This document shows, piece by piece, positions 1 to 4,838 of a stretch of DNA of 6,596 nucleotides (position 1 is its first letter; every line of letters starts with the position of its first letter). Source of the stretch: Deltaproteobacteria bacterium (GTDB lineage Bacteria; Desulfobacterota; GWC2-55-46). The notes under the pieces were generated by a model. The model was not told where the DNA came from and ran no database searches. It was given only the letters and a program-made list of their open reading frames with translations. The stretch lies in contig JACREV010000238.1 of the NCBI GenBank assembly GCA_016218095.1, positions 1 to 6,596 of the forward strand. The letters run 5' to 3'. A program made the translations under genes and the position numbers.

Positions 1-456
1 GGCGCCCGCGATAGTAGCGGCTATCGTCCCGATGAGTATGTCCCTGTTCCTTATGTGGGAGAGCTCATGGGCCATTACGCCCTGGAGCTCTTCCTTGTTC
101 AAAAGCTTCATTATGCCCGTGGTCACGGCCACGGCCGCGTGCGACGGGTTCCTGCCTGTGGCGAAGGCGTTCGGGGTCTCGTTTTCCATCATGTAGACCT
201 TCGGCATGGGCATGTTCGCCTTCATCGTAAGGTCCCGGACCATGGCGTGGAGCCCGGGCGCGTCGCCTTCCTCGACAGGCTTCGCCCTGTACATGGCAAG
301 GACGATCTTGTCGCTGAACCAGTATGTGCCGAAGTTCATGACCCCGGCGAGCACGAGCGCCATTATCGCTCCCTGCCTTCCGCCGAGCGCGCTCCCGACG
401 AAGAGCAGGAACGCGGTCAGGACGGCAAGGAGCACGGCTGTCTTAAGATAGTTCAT
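1..456 (-). CDS. htpX: HtpX-like M48 membrane zinc metalloprotease, N-terminal 152 residues (partial)
   Basis: This is a membrane-embedded zinc endopeptidase of the M48B (HtpX) family, which degrades damaged or misfolded membrane proteins. Visible: two hydrophobic segments at about residues 4-24 and 29-47, then the cytoplasmic catalytic part. That part contains the ENETPNAFATGRNP stretch (91-104) typical of HtpX and the zinc motif HELSH (H130, E131, H134). The third ligand, a glutamate further on, lies beyond the window edge. The family is usually about 280-290 residues, so roughly half is present. The ATG at 456-454 is chosen because GGAGG lies 7 nt upstream and the N-terminus aligns with the family. 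It lies 156 bp downstream of the DUF116 gene on the same strand and has its own promoter, so it is probably transcribed separately, with possible read-through from the def operon. No frameshift is seen. The family assignment is secure; the client proteins are unknown. Confidence 0.93.
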   Translation of the reverse strand, partial: MNYLKTAVLLAVLTAFLLFVGSALGGRQGAIMALVLAGVMNFGTYWFSDKIVLAMYRAKPVEEGDAPGLHAMVRDLTMKANMPMPKVYMMENETPNAFATGRNPSHAAVAVTTGIMKLLNKEELQGVMAHELSHIRNRDILIGTIAATIAGA

Positions 457-536
457 TTTATATCCTCCGGCTAAGATGATTCGGTTGAATGCAGATCGTT
501 AAGCCTGTTCCTTGAAGGGCTGTAACGGTCTGGATA

Positions 537-559
537 TTGCCATCTATTCGATTTGGCAA
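537..559. promoter_or_regulatory. Inverted repeat in the htpX leader, possible operator or RNA hairpin
   Basis: Perfect 6-bp arms TTGCCA and TGGCAA are separated by 11 nt. It sits about 20-45 nt downstream of the predicted htpX transcription start, where a bound repressor or an RNA stem could act. No known regulator site is recognised. The arms are short enough to occur by chance. Confidence 0.3.
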
Positions 560-587
560 GGCTCGGGCCTTCGATCCGGCACCCTTT

Positions 588-616
588 AATATAGGTCAGG
601 CATCCCCCGGTGTCAA
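588..616 (-). promoter_or_regulatory. Sigma70-type promoter for htpX
   Basis: On the minus strand a perfect TTGACA (616-611) is followed by a 17-nt spacer and TATATT (593-588), five of six matches to TATAAT. The -35 box overlaps the TGA stop of the DUF116 gene (615-613). A start near 581 gives an htpX leader of about 125 nt. The assignment rests on consensus match and spacing only. Confidence 0.75.
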
Positions 617-1407
617 CCCACGAGGTCCCTTATCGCCTGCCTTATCTCCTCGAGCGCGACCCCGGTCTCCATGCAGTAGCCGCGCGGCCTCTTGTTGACT
701 ATGGCGAGGACCGGAAGCGGGTAGGAGTCCTGGAGTCCGCTCGTCAAGTCCCTCTCGCAGGCGACGGCTATTACGGCGTCGGGCCTGTCCTCGTAGACCT
801 TCCTCCTTGCGACCGTCCCGCCCGTGGAGATGAAGAGGCTCACCCCGCACTCCTCGCTTATTGAGAGGAGCCCGCCTATCTCGCATTTGCCGCACCCGGC
901 GCAGTTCTTTACGTTCCTCGTCACCTTTATCTTGCAGTTGTCGAACTGTATGCAGTGGGGCATGAGGATGAGGAGTTTTTCAGGCCTCACCTTTTTCCCC
1001 ATCATCTTGATCATCTGGTTGTTGAGGTCTATGAAGGCCCTCTCTATCTTTATCTTAGGGATCTTGAGTATCCCCCCGGCCATGACCATGAGAGGGAGAT
1101 AGAACTTCACAAGGAGCCACCTTAATGTGTGCGAATAGAAGGGAAGCCTGCCCTTTATCGCCGCGTTCGTGATGAAGGCCGTGCCGCCGAGGATGAAGAC
1201 GGACCCGGCGATGAGCGCCGCGCCGAGTACGTACGGGAGCGCCGGGTGTATGTTCCTTAAGCCCACCGTCGGTATGTACCAGAAGAAGAATGCGAGCGCG
1301 GAGACCGCGAGCGTGGAGACGCCTAAGAGCGCGAGGTATACGATTCTACCCGGCTTATACGCGATCGATTCGGGACTGCCCTGCCATTTTTGAGAACCGT
1401 CTAACAA
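613..1407 (-). CDS. DUF116 family membrane-anchored, cysteine-rich protein (TTG start)
   Basis: A 264-residue member of the DUF116 family (PF01976), whose biochemical role is not known to me. Visible: hydrophobic segments at about 22-47 and 56-83 and a weaker one at 97-114. A soluble domain follows with eight cysteines: C152, C158, a CxxCxxC cluster at C169/C172/C175, C187, C217 and C245. The cluster suggests a metal or Fe-S site (inference). The only start near the conserved N-terminus in this frame is TTG at 1407-1405. It is preceded by AGGGGGAA at good distance and overlaps the fmt TAG stop (1403-1401). The ATG at 1392-1390 is in another frame that stops quickly. The open frame continues upstream to 2025, but that part is the fmt gene read in the wrong frame. 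The overlap implies translational coupling to fmt. From memory, DUF116 genes often sit beside fmt in Geobacter-type genomes. Family call sure; function unknown. Confidence 0.88.
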   Translation of the reverse strand: MLDGSQKWQGSPESIAYKPGRIVYLALLGVSTLAVSALAFFFWYIPTVGLRNIHPALPYVLGAALIAGSVFILGGTAFITNAAIKGRLPFYSHTLRWLLVKFYLPLMVMAGGILKIPKIKIERAFIDLNNQMIKMMGKKVRPEKLLILMPHCIQFDNCKIKVTRNVKNCAGCGKCEIGGLLSISEECGVSLFISTGGTVARRKVYEDRPDAVIAVACERDLTSGLQDSYPLPVLAIVNKRPRGYCMETGVALEEIRQAIRDLVG

Positions 1408-2342
1408 AAACGTTCCCCCTTTACTATCCTGTAACCCTGTATGAACTCCGCGGCGGCCATCTTTTTGCGGTTTTCGGGCTGGAGCCCGGTTATTATAAAA
1501 GTCCCCTTGCCGCACTCGACCTCTATCCCTTCCTTCGAAAGCCCGGTTATAGTGCCGGGGGCTTGCCCGGTATCCGCGTCGATTGCGAGCCCCGAGTGGA
1601 TCTTCAAGAGCGAGTCCCTCCAGCCGGTGTGAGCGCCGGGCCACGGGACTACCCCCCTTATAAGGCACTTCACAAGGCGGGCCTCCTTCTTCCAGTCGAT
1701 CCTGCCGTCCTCTTTTTTCAGTATCGGCGCGCAGCTCGCTTCCCTCTCGTCCTGGGAAACCGGCTCTGCGGACCCTTCGAGCACCCTCCTGATAGTCTCT
1801 GAGAGGAGGCGGGAGCCTATCTCGGAGAGGCGTCTCCCGAGGCTGTCGGCCGTCTCGTCCTCGCCTATCGGCGTCTCTTCCTTGAGCAACATCGGCCCGG
1901 TATCCATGCCCTTGTCCATGAGCATGGTCGTCACCCCCGTCGTCTTCTCGCCGTTTATTATCGCCCAGTTTATGGGCGCGGCCCCGCGGTATTTCGGCAG
2001 AAGTGAGGCGTGGAGGTTGACGCAACCCTTCGGAGGCAGCCCGAGTATCGACTGGGGGAGGATCTTGCCGTACGCCACGACCGCTATGACGTCGGGGCTT
2101 ATTGACCGGAGGGCCTCCTTGAACGCCTCATCCCGCATGGAGGGCGGCTCGAGGACGGCTATGCCGTGCTTGAGCGCCGCCTCTTTTACAGGGGACTGTA
2201 CGAGGGAGAGGCCCCGGCCCCTGGGCTTATCCTGCCTCGTCACAACGGCCGCAACGTCGTAGCCTGCCTTTATGAGCGCTTCGAGCGATGGGACGGCGAA
2301 ATACGGAGTCCCCATGAAGACGAGCTTTGCGGCCTTTCCCAT
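1401..2342 (-). CDS. fmt: Methionyl-tRNA formyltransferase
   Basis: Transfers a formyl group from 10-formyltetrahydrofolate to the amino group of Met-tRNA(fMet) for translation initiation in the cytoplasm (EC 2.1.2.9). Length is 313 residues, normal for the family. The N-terminal Rossmann-like formyltransferase domain (about 5-190) starts with LVFMGTPYFAVPSL. It carries the catalytic triad N109, H111 and D147, each three positions after E. coli N106/H108/D144, inside NLHASLLPKYRGAAP (109-123) and MDKGMDTGPML. The DKPRGRG loop (38-44) is also present. The C-terminal OB-fold domain that binds tRNA follows, with RIDW and the NPWP-like VPWPGAH. The ATG at 2342 is favoured because the first strand begins seven residues later. 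No strong Shine-Dalgarno is visible upstream of it. It lies 84 bp downstream of def on the same strand and overlaps the next gene by 7 bp. All key residues are present. Confidence 0.97.
   Translation of the reverse strand: MGKAAKLVFMGTPYFAVPSLEALIKAGYDVAAVVTRQDKPRGRGLSLVQSPVKEAALKHGIAVLEPPSMRDEAFKEALRSISPDVIAVVAYGKILPQSILGLPPKGCVNLHASLLPKYRGAAPINWAIINGEKTTGVTTMLMDKGMDTGPMLLKEETPIGEDETADSLGRRLSEIGSRLLSETIRRVLEGSAEPVSQDEREASCAPILKKEDGRIDWKKEARLVKCLIRGVVPWPGAHTGWRDSLLKIHSGLAIDADTGQAPGTITGLSKEGIEVECGKGTFIITGLQPENRKKMAAAEFIQGYRIVKGERFC
1413..1420 (-). promoter_or_regulatory. Ribosome binding site that decides the TTG start of the DUF116 gene
   Basis: AGGGGGAA on the minus strand lies within the last codons of fmt. 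The GGGGG core is 7 nt from the TTG at 1407. No ATG or GTG in the DUF116 frame lies close to this site, so it supports the TTG start and coupling of DUF116 translation to fmt. Confidence 0.65.
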
Positions 2343-2417
2343 TCAGGTGATCTTGTTCCCGTATTTAAAGGTGTTTTGAGCGATTGCGCCCCGCCGGCAA
2401 ACCGCGGAAGGGCTACA

Positions 2418-2437
2418 GGGTCCTCTTTAGAGGGCCC
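2418..2437 (-). other. Hairpin over the def stop codon in the def-fmt spacer
   Basis: GGG and CCTC arms pair with GAGG and CCC, interrupted by one mismatch, around a 4-nt loop. The structure includes the def TAA stop (2429-2427). No T-run follows, so it is not a normal intrinsic terminator. A role in mRNA processing or in differential def/fmt expression is possible but unproven. Confidence 0.3.
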
Positions 2438-2954
2438 TTTCCTCGGCTTCGAGAGATTTGCGTATCTTTCTTTTCATCATCTCGCGCTTAAGGCGCGAGA
2501 GCCTGTCGATGAAGAGGAGGCCGTCGAGGTGGTCGATCTCGTGCTGTATGGCTATGGCGAAGAGCCCTTCGGCAGTAATCTCCCTTTCCATTCCCTCGAT
2601 GTCGAGCGTCCTTACGACAAGCTTCGAGGCCCTTGTGACGTCGGCGGTGAAGCCGGGGATGGAGAGGCACCCCTCCTCGTAGACGACGGACCCCTCGGAG
2701 AGTATTATCTCCGGGTTTATGAGCGTCAGGAGGTGCTTGCCCCTCTCCCTCCGCTCTTCGTCCGTAGGCACGTCGAGGACGGCGACCCTTTTGCCCGCGC
2801 CCACCTGTGTGGCGGCGAGCCCGATGCCCTTTGCATGGTACATCGTCTCGACCATGTCTGTTACGAGCGCCCTTATGCCGTCGTCTATCTTTTCGACCTT
2901 CTCCGCCCTGGTCTTGAGGAACGGGTCCGGGTATTTCAATATCTCAAGGATCAT
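2427..2954 (-). CDS. def: Peptide deformylase
   Basis: Removes the N-formyl group from the initiator methionine of newly made proteins (EC 3.5.1.88). It is a cytoplasmic Fe(II)- or Zn-dependent enzyme acting at the ribosome exit. The 175-residue length is normal. All three family motifs are intact: GIGLAATQVG (43-52), EGCLSIPG (94-101) and QHEIDHLDG (137-145). Metal ligands are C96, H138 and H142, and the general base is E139. The N-terminus MILEILKYPDP is typical, supporting the ATG at 2954; a modest AGG lies upstream. The charged tail (about 154-175) fits type I bacterial deformylases. It is the first gene of the def-fmt-DUF116 operon. Its upstream region holds a palindromic repeat and a candidate promoter. 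Nothing is missing or unusual. Confidence 0.97.
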   Translation of the reverse strand: MILEILKYPDPFLKTRAEKVEKIDDGIRALVTDMVETMYHAKGIGLAATQVGAGKRVAVLDVPTDEERRERGKHLLTLINPEIILSEGSVVYEEGCLSIPGFTADVTRASKLVVRTLDIEGMEREITAEGLFAIAIQHEIDHLDGLLFIDRLSRLKREMMKRKIRKSLEAEERAL

Positions 2955-2975
2955 CTGACAAACCTGTTTTGTTTG

Positions 2976-3142
2976 TTGTCATTGAGGAGCGGTCCTCGCC
3001 GGACGGGCAAATCCATATTAAGCGCCTCCGCCCGGAAAAGTCTCCAGACGCCGATTCGGCTTTGGCCGTGCGCCGAGCACGCGACGAAGCAATCACCGGG
3101 GATTAGAAAAATAGATTGCTTCGCTTCGCTCGCAATGACAAA
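2976..3142. repeat. Dispersed palindromic (REP/MITE-like) repeat element, about 167 bp
   Basis: The ends are inverted copies: the sequence at 2976-2991 (TTGTCATTG then GAGCG) matches the complement of 3127-3142 (CGCTCGCAATGACAA) apart from a small difference. Inside the right half, CGAAGCAATC (3085-3094) and GATTGCTTCG (3114-3123) form a perfect 10-bp inverted repeat. The TGTCATTGCGAG...CGAAGCAATC type of palindrome is a well-known non-coding dispersed repeat in Deltaproteobacteria and several other phyla. The left half here is interrupted by about 90 bp of unrelated sequence, so the copy looks enlarged or decayed. It encodes no transposase. It lies directly upstream of def, so the def leader probably includes it. 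Confidence 0.75.
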
Positions 3143-3171
3143 CCATAATGAGCTTTTTCTATATCACCCCT

Positions 3172-3191
3172 CCTTAAATTATACCTTAAAT
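3172..3191 (-). repeat. Two 8-bp direct repeats framing the def operon -10 box
   Basis: Two copies of ATTTAAGG (minus strand) are separated by 4 nt, a 12-bp period, close to one helical turn. They overlap the TATAAT at 3183-3178. This could be an operator for a regulator of the def operon, or simply AT-rich chance repetition. Confidence 0.35.
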
Positions 3192-3206
3192 AGGGGGCCT
3201 GTTTAA
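3178..3206 (-). promoter_or_regulatory. Candidate promoter of the def-fmt-DUF116 operon
   Basis: On the minus strand a perfect TATAAT (3183-3178) lies 17 nt after a poor -35, TTAAAC (3206-3201). No better promoter was found closer to def. If real, the leader is about 215 nt long and contains the whole palindromic element, which would fold strongly in the RNA. Confidence 0.4.
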
Positions 3207-3278
3207 GCCAAATCTTAAGGGGGACATGATACTATTTCAAAGGGGGTTTTTCAAAGGTTTGCTGGAGGCTTGAAGGAT
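3207..3278. other. Short AT-rich spacer with G-run repeats, no gene
   Basis: Between the def promoter and the terminator the sequence holds repeated (A)AGGGGG runs at about 3218-3223 and 3240-3246, with a similar TAGGGGG at 3191-3197. It resembles a degenerate copy of a C-rich/G-rich dispersed repeat. No credible coding frame is present. Confidence 0.35.
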
Positions 3279-3311
3279 AAAAAAACGGGGAGAAACTCTC
3301 CCCGTTTTTTT
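3279..3311. terminator. Bidirectional intrinsic terminator downstream of the membrane protein gene
   Basis: A perfect 9-bp stem, ACGGGGAGA (3285-3293) and TCTCCCCGT (3297-3305), has a 3-nt loop and is flanked by an A-run (3279-3285) and a T-run (3305-3311). It therefore works in both directions. It lies 22 bp after the stop of the minus-strand gene at 3333, which it should terminate. It also insulates the def operon. Confidence 0.92.
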
Positions 3312-3332
3312 ATCTTCGTCCGTAGAGCCGCA

Positions 3333-4202
3333 TCAAGCGGCCTTTCTTTCCCTCGGTTCCTCAGGTCTTTCACCTGCGCGTGCCGCCGGGAGCGCCTTTA
3401 CAGGGGCGCCGAGCCAGCCGCCGAAGCCTGCCGCGCCGGCGCCCAGGATCATCGCGAAGAACGCCCATAGCGATGCCGCCGAAAGCGCGCCAGTCACCTG
3501 CTCGGAGGTCGCCGCAACCTGCGCCCTGAACTCGCCGAACCGGGCTACCCAGTTGTCTACAAGCGTTGCGGCCTCCGGCCTGCTGAGGGTGGTATTCGCG
3601 ACAAGCGCGTCTACCGCCGCGTTCCTGTCCTCTGCCGTGGCCGCGTCACCCCTGGCGAAGAGGGTCGTCACGGAAGCGACTACCTGCTGAGGGTCGGCCC
3701 CCGGCCTTGAGGATTCCCTCAATACCCGTCCGAGGTCGCCCATAACGTTACCGGGTAGACTCTGTTGCTGGACGACTTGCGGCGCCGCGATGAGGCCCGT
3801 GCCTATGAAGCCCGCGAAACCGCTTGCGAGCGCTCCTACCGCGCTCGTCATCAGATAGAAGGAAATGAGGGTAACAAGACCCCATGTCACTATTCCGTGA
3901 AGAAGCCCCCTCATCGGCGTGGCCGTGCCTGATAGCCAGGAAGTAACCCAGCCTCCAAGGAAGAGCGAGATCAACGTGCTGAGGATGAGCCATATCCCCG
4001 TGCCTATCCCTATTGCCGCGAACATCTCAGCCCCGGGTGTCAGAAGCCCGAGCCCAATGCCCAAGCCCAAGAGCTCAAGCGCGAGAAAAGTCACCATCGC
4101 TACGACGACTCCGGCGAAGACAGACCCCCAGGAAAGGCGGTACCTTATCGCCTCAGACTCCTGAAAGTACATCGGTCCTGCCGTGCCATATCCAACTGCC
4201 AT
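3333..4202 (-). CDS. Multi-pass membrane protein, 'PhnA-like'/YrzE-like, function unknown
   Basis: A 289-residue membrane protein. Hydrophobic segments lie at about 25-54, 61-89, 101-140 (probably two helices) and 239-264. Conserved-looking stretches are RLSWGSVFAGVVVA (22-35), GTGIWLILSTLISLFLGGWV (67-86) and LHGIVTWGLVTL (101-112). They resemble proteins annotated 'PhnA-like protein' or YrzE family in proteobacteria. Those have no established role, and the name does not mean phosphonate metabolism. Residues about 150-236 form a soluble, helix-rich, charged insert. The C-terminal tail (271-289) is charged. The ATG at 4202-4200 is chosen because a perfect AAAGGAGGTGA sits 8 nt before it. A GTG at 4211 lies inside that Shine-Dalgarno and cannot be the start. 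The gene is monocistronic, with its own promoter and terminator. Its Ala/Gly-rich composition and strong expression signals suggest an abundant envelope protein (inference). Confidence 0.78.
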   Translation of the reverse strand: MAVGYGTAGPMYFQESEAIRYRLSWGSVFAGVVVAMVTFLALELLGLGIGLGLLTPGAEMFAAIGIGTGIWLILSTLISLFLGGWVTSWLSGTATPMRGLLHGIVTWGLVTLISFYLMTSAVGALASGFAGFIGTGLIAAPQVVQQQSLPGNVMGDLGRVLRESSRPGADPQQVVASVTTLFARGDAATAEDRNAAVDALVANTTLSRPEAATLVDNWVARFGEFRAQVAATSEQVTGALSAASLWAFFAMILGAGAAGFGGWLGAPVKALPAARAGERPEEPRERKAA

Positions 4203-4207
4203 ACTAT

Positions 4208-4218
4208 TCACCTCCTTT
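4208..4218 (-). promoter_or_regulatory. Near-perfect Shine-Dalgarno, fixes the start at 4202
   Basis: AAAGGAGGTGA on the minus strand is complementary to the 16S rRNA 3' end along its whole length. The GGAGG core is 8 nt from the ATG. It rules out the overlapping GTG at 4211 as start and predicts high translation. Confidence 0.85.
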
Positions 4219-4251
4219 CACCGACTATCCCTATGAATATCACCTATTTTA

Positions 4252-4280
4252 ACTTTAACCCCACGAAAACCGGTTGTCAA
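4252..4280 (-). promoter_or_regulatory. Sigma70-type promoter of the membrane protein gene
   Basis: Minus strand: perfect TTGACA (4280-4275), 17-nt spacer, TAAAGT (4257-4252), four of six matches to TATAAT. The predicted start near 4245 gives a leader of about 43 nt ending in the strong Shine-Dalgarno. Confidence 0.72.
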
Positions 4281-4524
4281 TTTCAGGTACTCTGGATTAT
4301 GTGCAAACTCATGACCTGTAAATTATGCAAACATGGACATACACGGGCATGATAATGAAAATCCGTCCATGCCGGACATCAATTTTTTTTTAAAGCCGGG
4401 CCCGATTTCAGCCGATGAACTTACAATAAGGGTGCGAAAGTAAAGGTATTACATGCAAAACTGAAAGGTCGAAGAAAACCCTGGTTTCAGTTAATAAGAA
4501 ATTTAAAATAAGGGAGTTTTAGGT
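4281..4524. other. AT-rich divergent intergenic segment with inverted repeats, no gene
   Basis: No coding frame is credible here, and base composition is clearly more AT-rich than the flanking genes. Visible: a box ATTATGTGCAAAC (4296-4308), a shorter ATTATGCAAAC (4322-4332), and ATTATGTGCA again at 4551-4560. There is an inverted repeat CATGGAC/GTCCATG (4332-4338 and 4365-4371), then a weak TCCG/CGGA hairpin and a run of nine T (4383-4391). An 8-bp inverted repeat AACTGAAA/TTTCAGTT lies at 4459-4466 and 4485-4492. These may be regulator sites for the two divergent promoters or remnants of a lost gene; no known motif is recognised. Confidence 0.45.
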
Positions 4525-4553
4525 TTGACAAAGTACCTCTTTTTTTCTATATT
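4525..4553 (+). promoter_or_regulatory. Sigma70-type promoter of wecA
   Basis: Plus strand: perfect TTGACA (4525-4530), 17-nt spacer, TATATT (4548-4553), five of six matches. It is one of the strongest-looking promoters in the window. Transcription should begin near 4560, giving a leader of about 280 nt before wecA. Confidence 0.8.
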
Positions 4554-4556
4554 ATG

Positions 4557-4597
4557 TGCACAAAAGTATGTTCAATTCTGCATAGATTTTTTGTGCA
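4557..4597 (+). promoter_or_regulatory. 9-bp inverted repeat at the wecA transcription start
   Basis: TGCACAAAA (4557-4565) and TTTTGTGCA (4589-4597) are perfect inverted copies separated by 23 nt. The first arm covers the predicted start site, so the pair could be an operator or a 5'-end RNA stem. TTCAATTCT is also repeated directly at 4571-4579 and 4603-4611, once in the loop and once just after the second arm. Confidence 0.45.
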
Positions 4598-4838
4598 GTG
4601 CATTCAATTCTCAGGGAAGAGGGCGTGTACCGTCTGTTTACGGCTATATCAAGGGACAATCCTCACCAGTATCCGCCAGGGCTGTATCTCTCTCTACCAG
4701 TACCTTCTCCAGCTCCCGCACGGCCTACTGCTCAAAAAAAGACACGCCGAACGAACGGTTCCGGAAGTTCGCGCAGTGGCGCGAGCTTTTAAGTCCCATG
4801 CGCCCCGGTTTGTTCACCTTTAGAATGGAGTACGCGGA
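4560..4838 (+). other. Long wecA 5' leader, no credible gene
   Basis: About 280 nt lie between the predicted start and the wecA ATG. All three plus-strand frames are open over much of it, including a 55-codon frame from GTG 4625 to 4792. However, the products are Ser/Pro/Thr/Arg-rich without domains, and the frames overlap each other, so I do not call a gene. The segment becomes GC-richer after 4620. No known riboswitch class is recognised. It ends with the hairpin at 4765-4788 and the wecA ribosome binding site. The length leaves room for attenuation-type control. Confidence 0.4.
4765..4790 (+). terminator. Stem-loop with short T-run in the wecA leader, possible attenuator
   Basis: A 10-bp stem (AAGTTCGCGC with GCGCGAGCTT, one G-U pair) closes a 4-nt loop. 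The T-run is only four bases (4787-4790), two of them in the stem. Termination would be weak, but the position 50 nt before the wecA start fits an attenuator. It may equally be a neutral stem. Confidence 0.35.

Noticed and set aside
55..474. Plus-strand open frame of 139 codons
   Set aside because: It is antisense to htpX, whose HELSH motif and start are clear on the minus strand.
1408..2025. Upstream extension of the DUF116 reading frame to an apparent 470-residue protein
   Set aside because: The extension is fmt read in another frame on the same strand. It gives an Arg/Gly/Asp-rich sequence with no domain, while fmt in its own frame is complete with all catalytic residues.
2166..3206. Long plus-strand open frame of 346 codons
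   Set aside because: It is antisense to fmt and def, which are both intact and recognisable, and it runs through the non-coding repeat element. Its length reflects GC-rich codon structure.
4332..4391. Inverted repeat followed by nine T as a terminator
   Set aside because: The 7-bp arms enclose 26 nt, and the stem next to the T-run is only four pairs. No gene on the plus strand ends upstream of it.
4640..4735. Minus-strand peptide reading RELEKVLVERDTALAD, coiled-coil-like
   Set aside because: Only about 24 codons are open, with an in-frame stop just upstream and no start signals. At most it is a decayed gene fragment.
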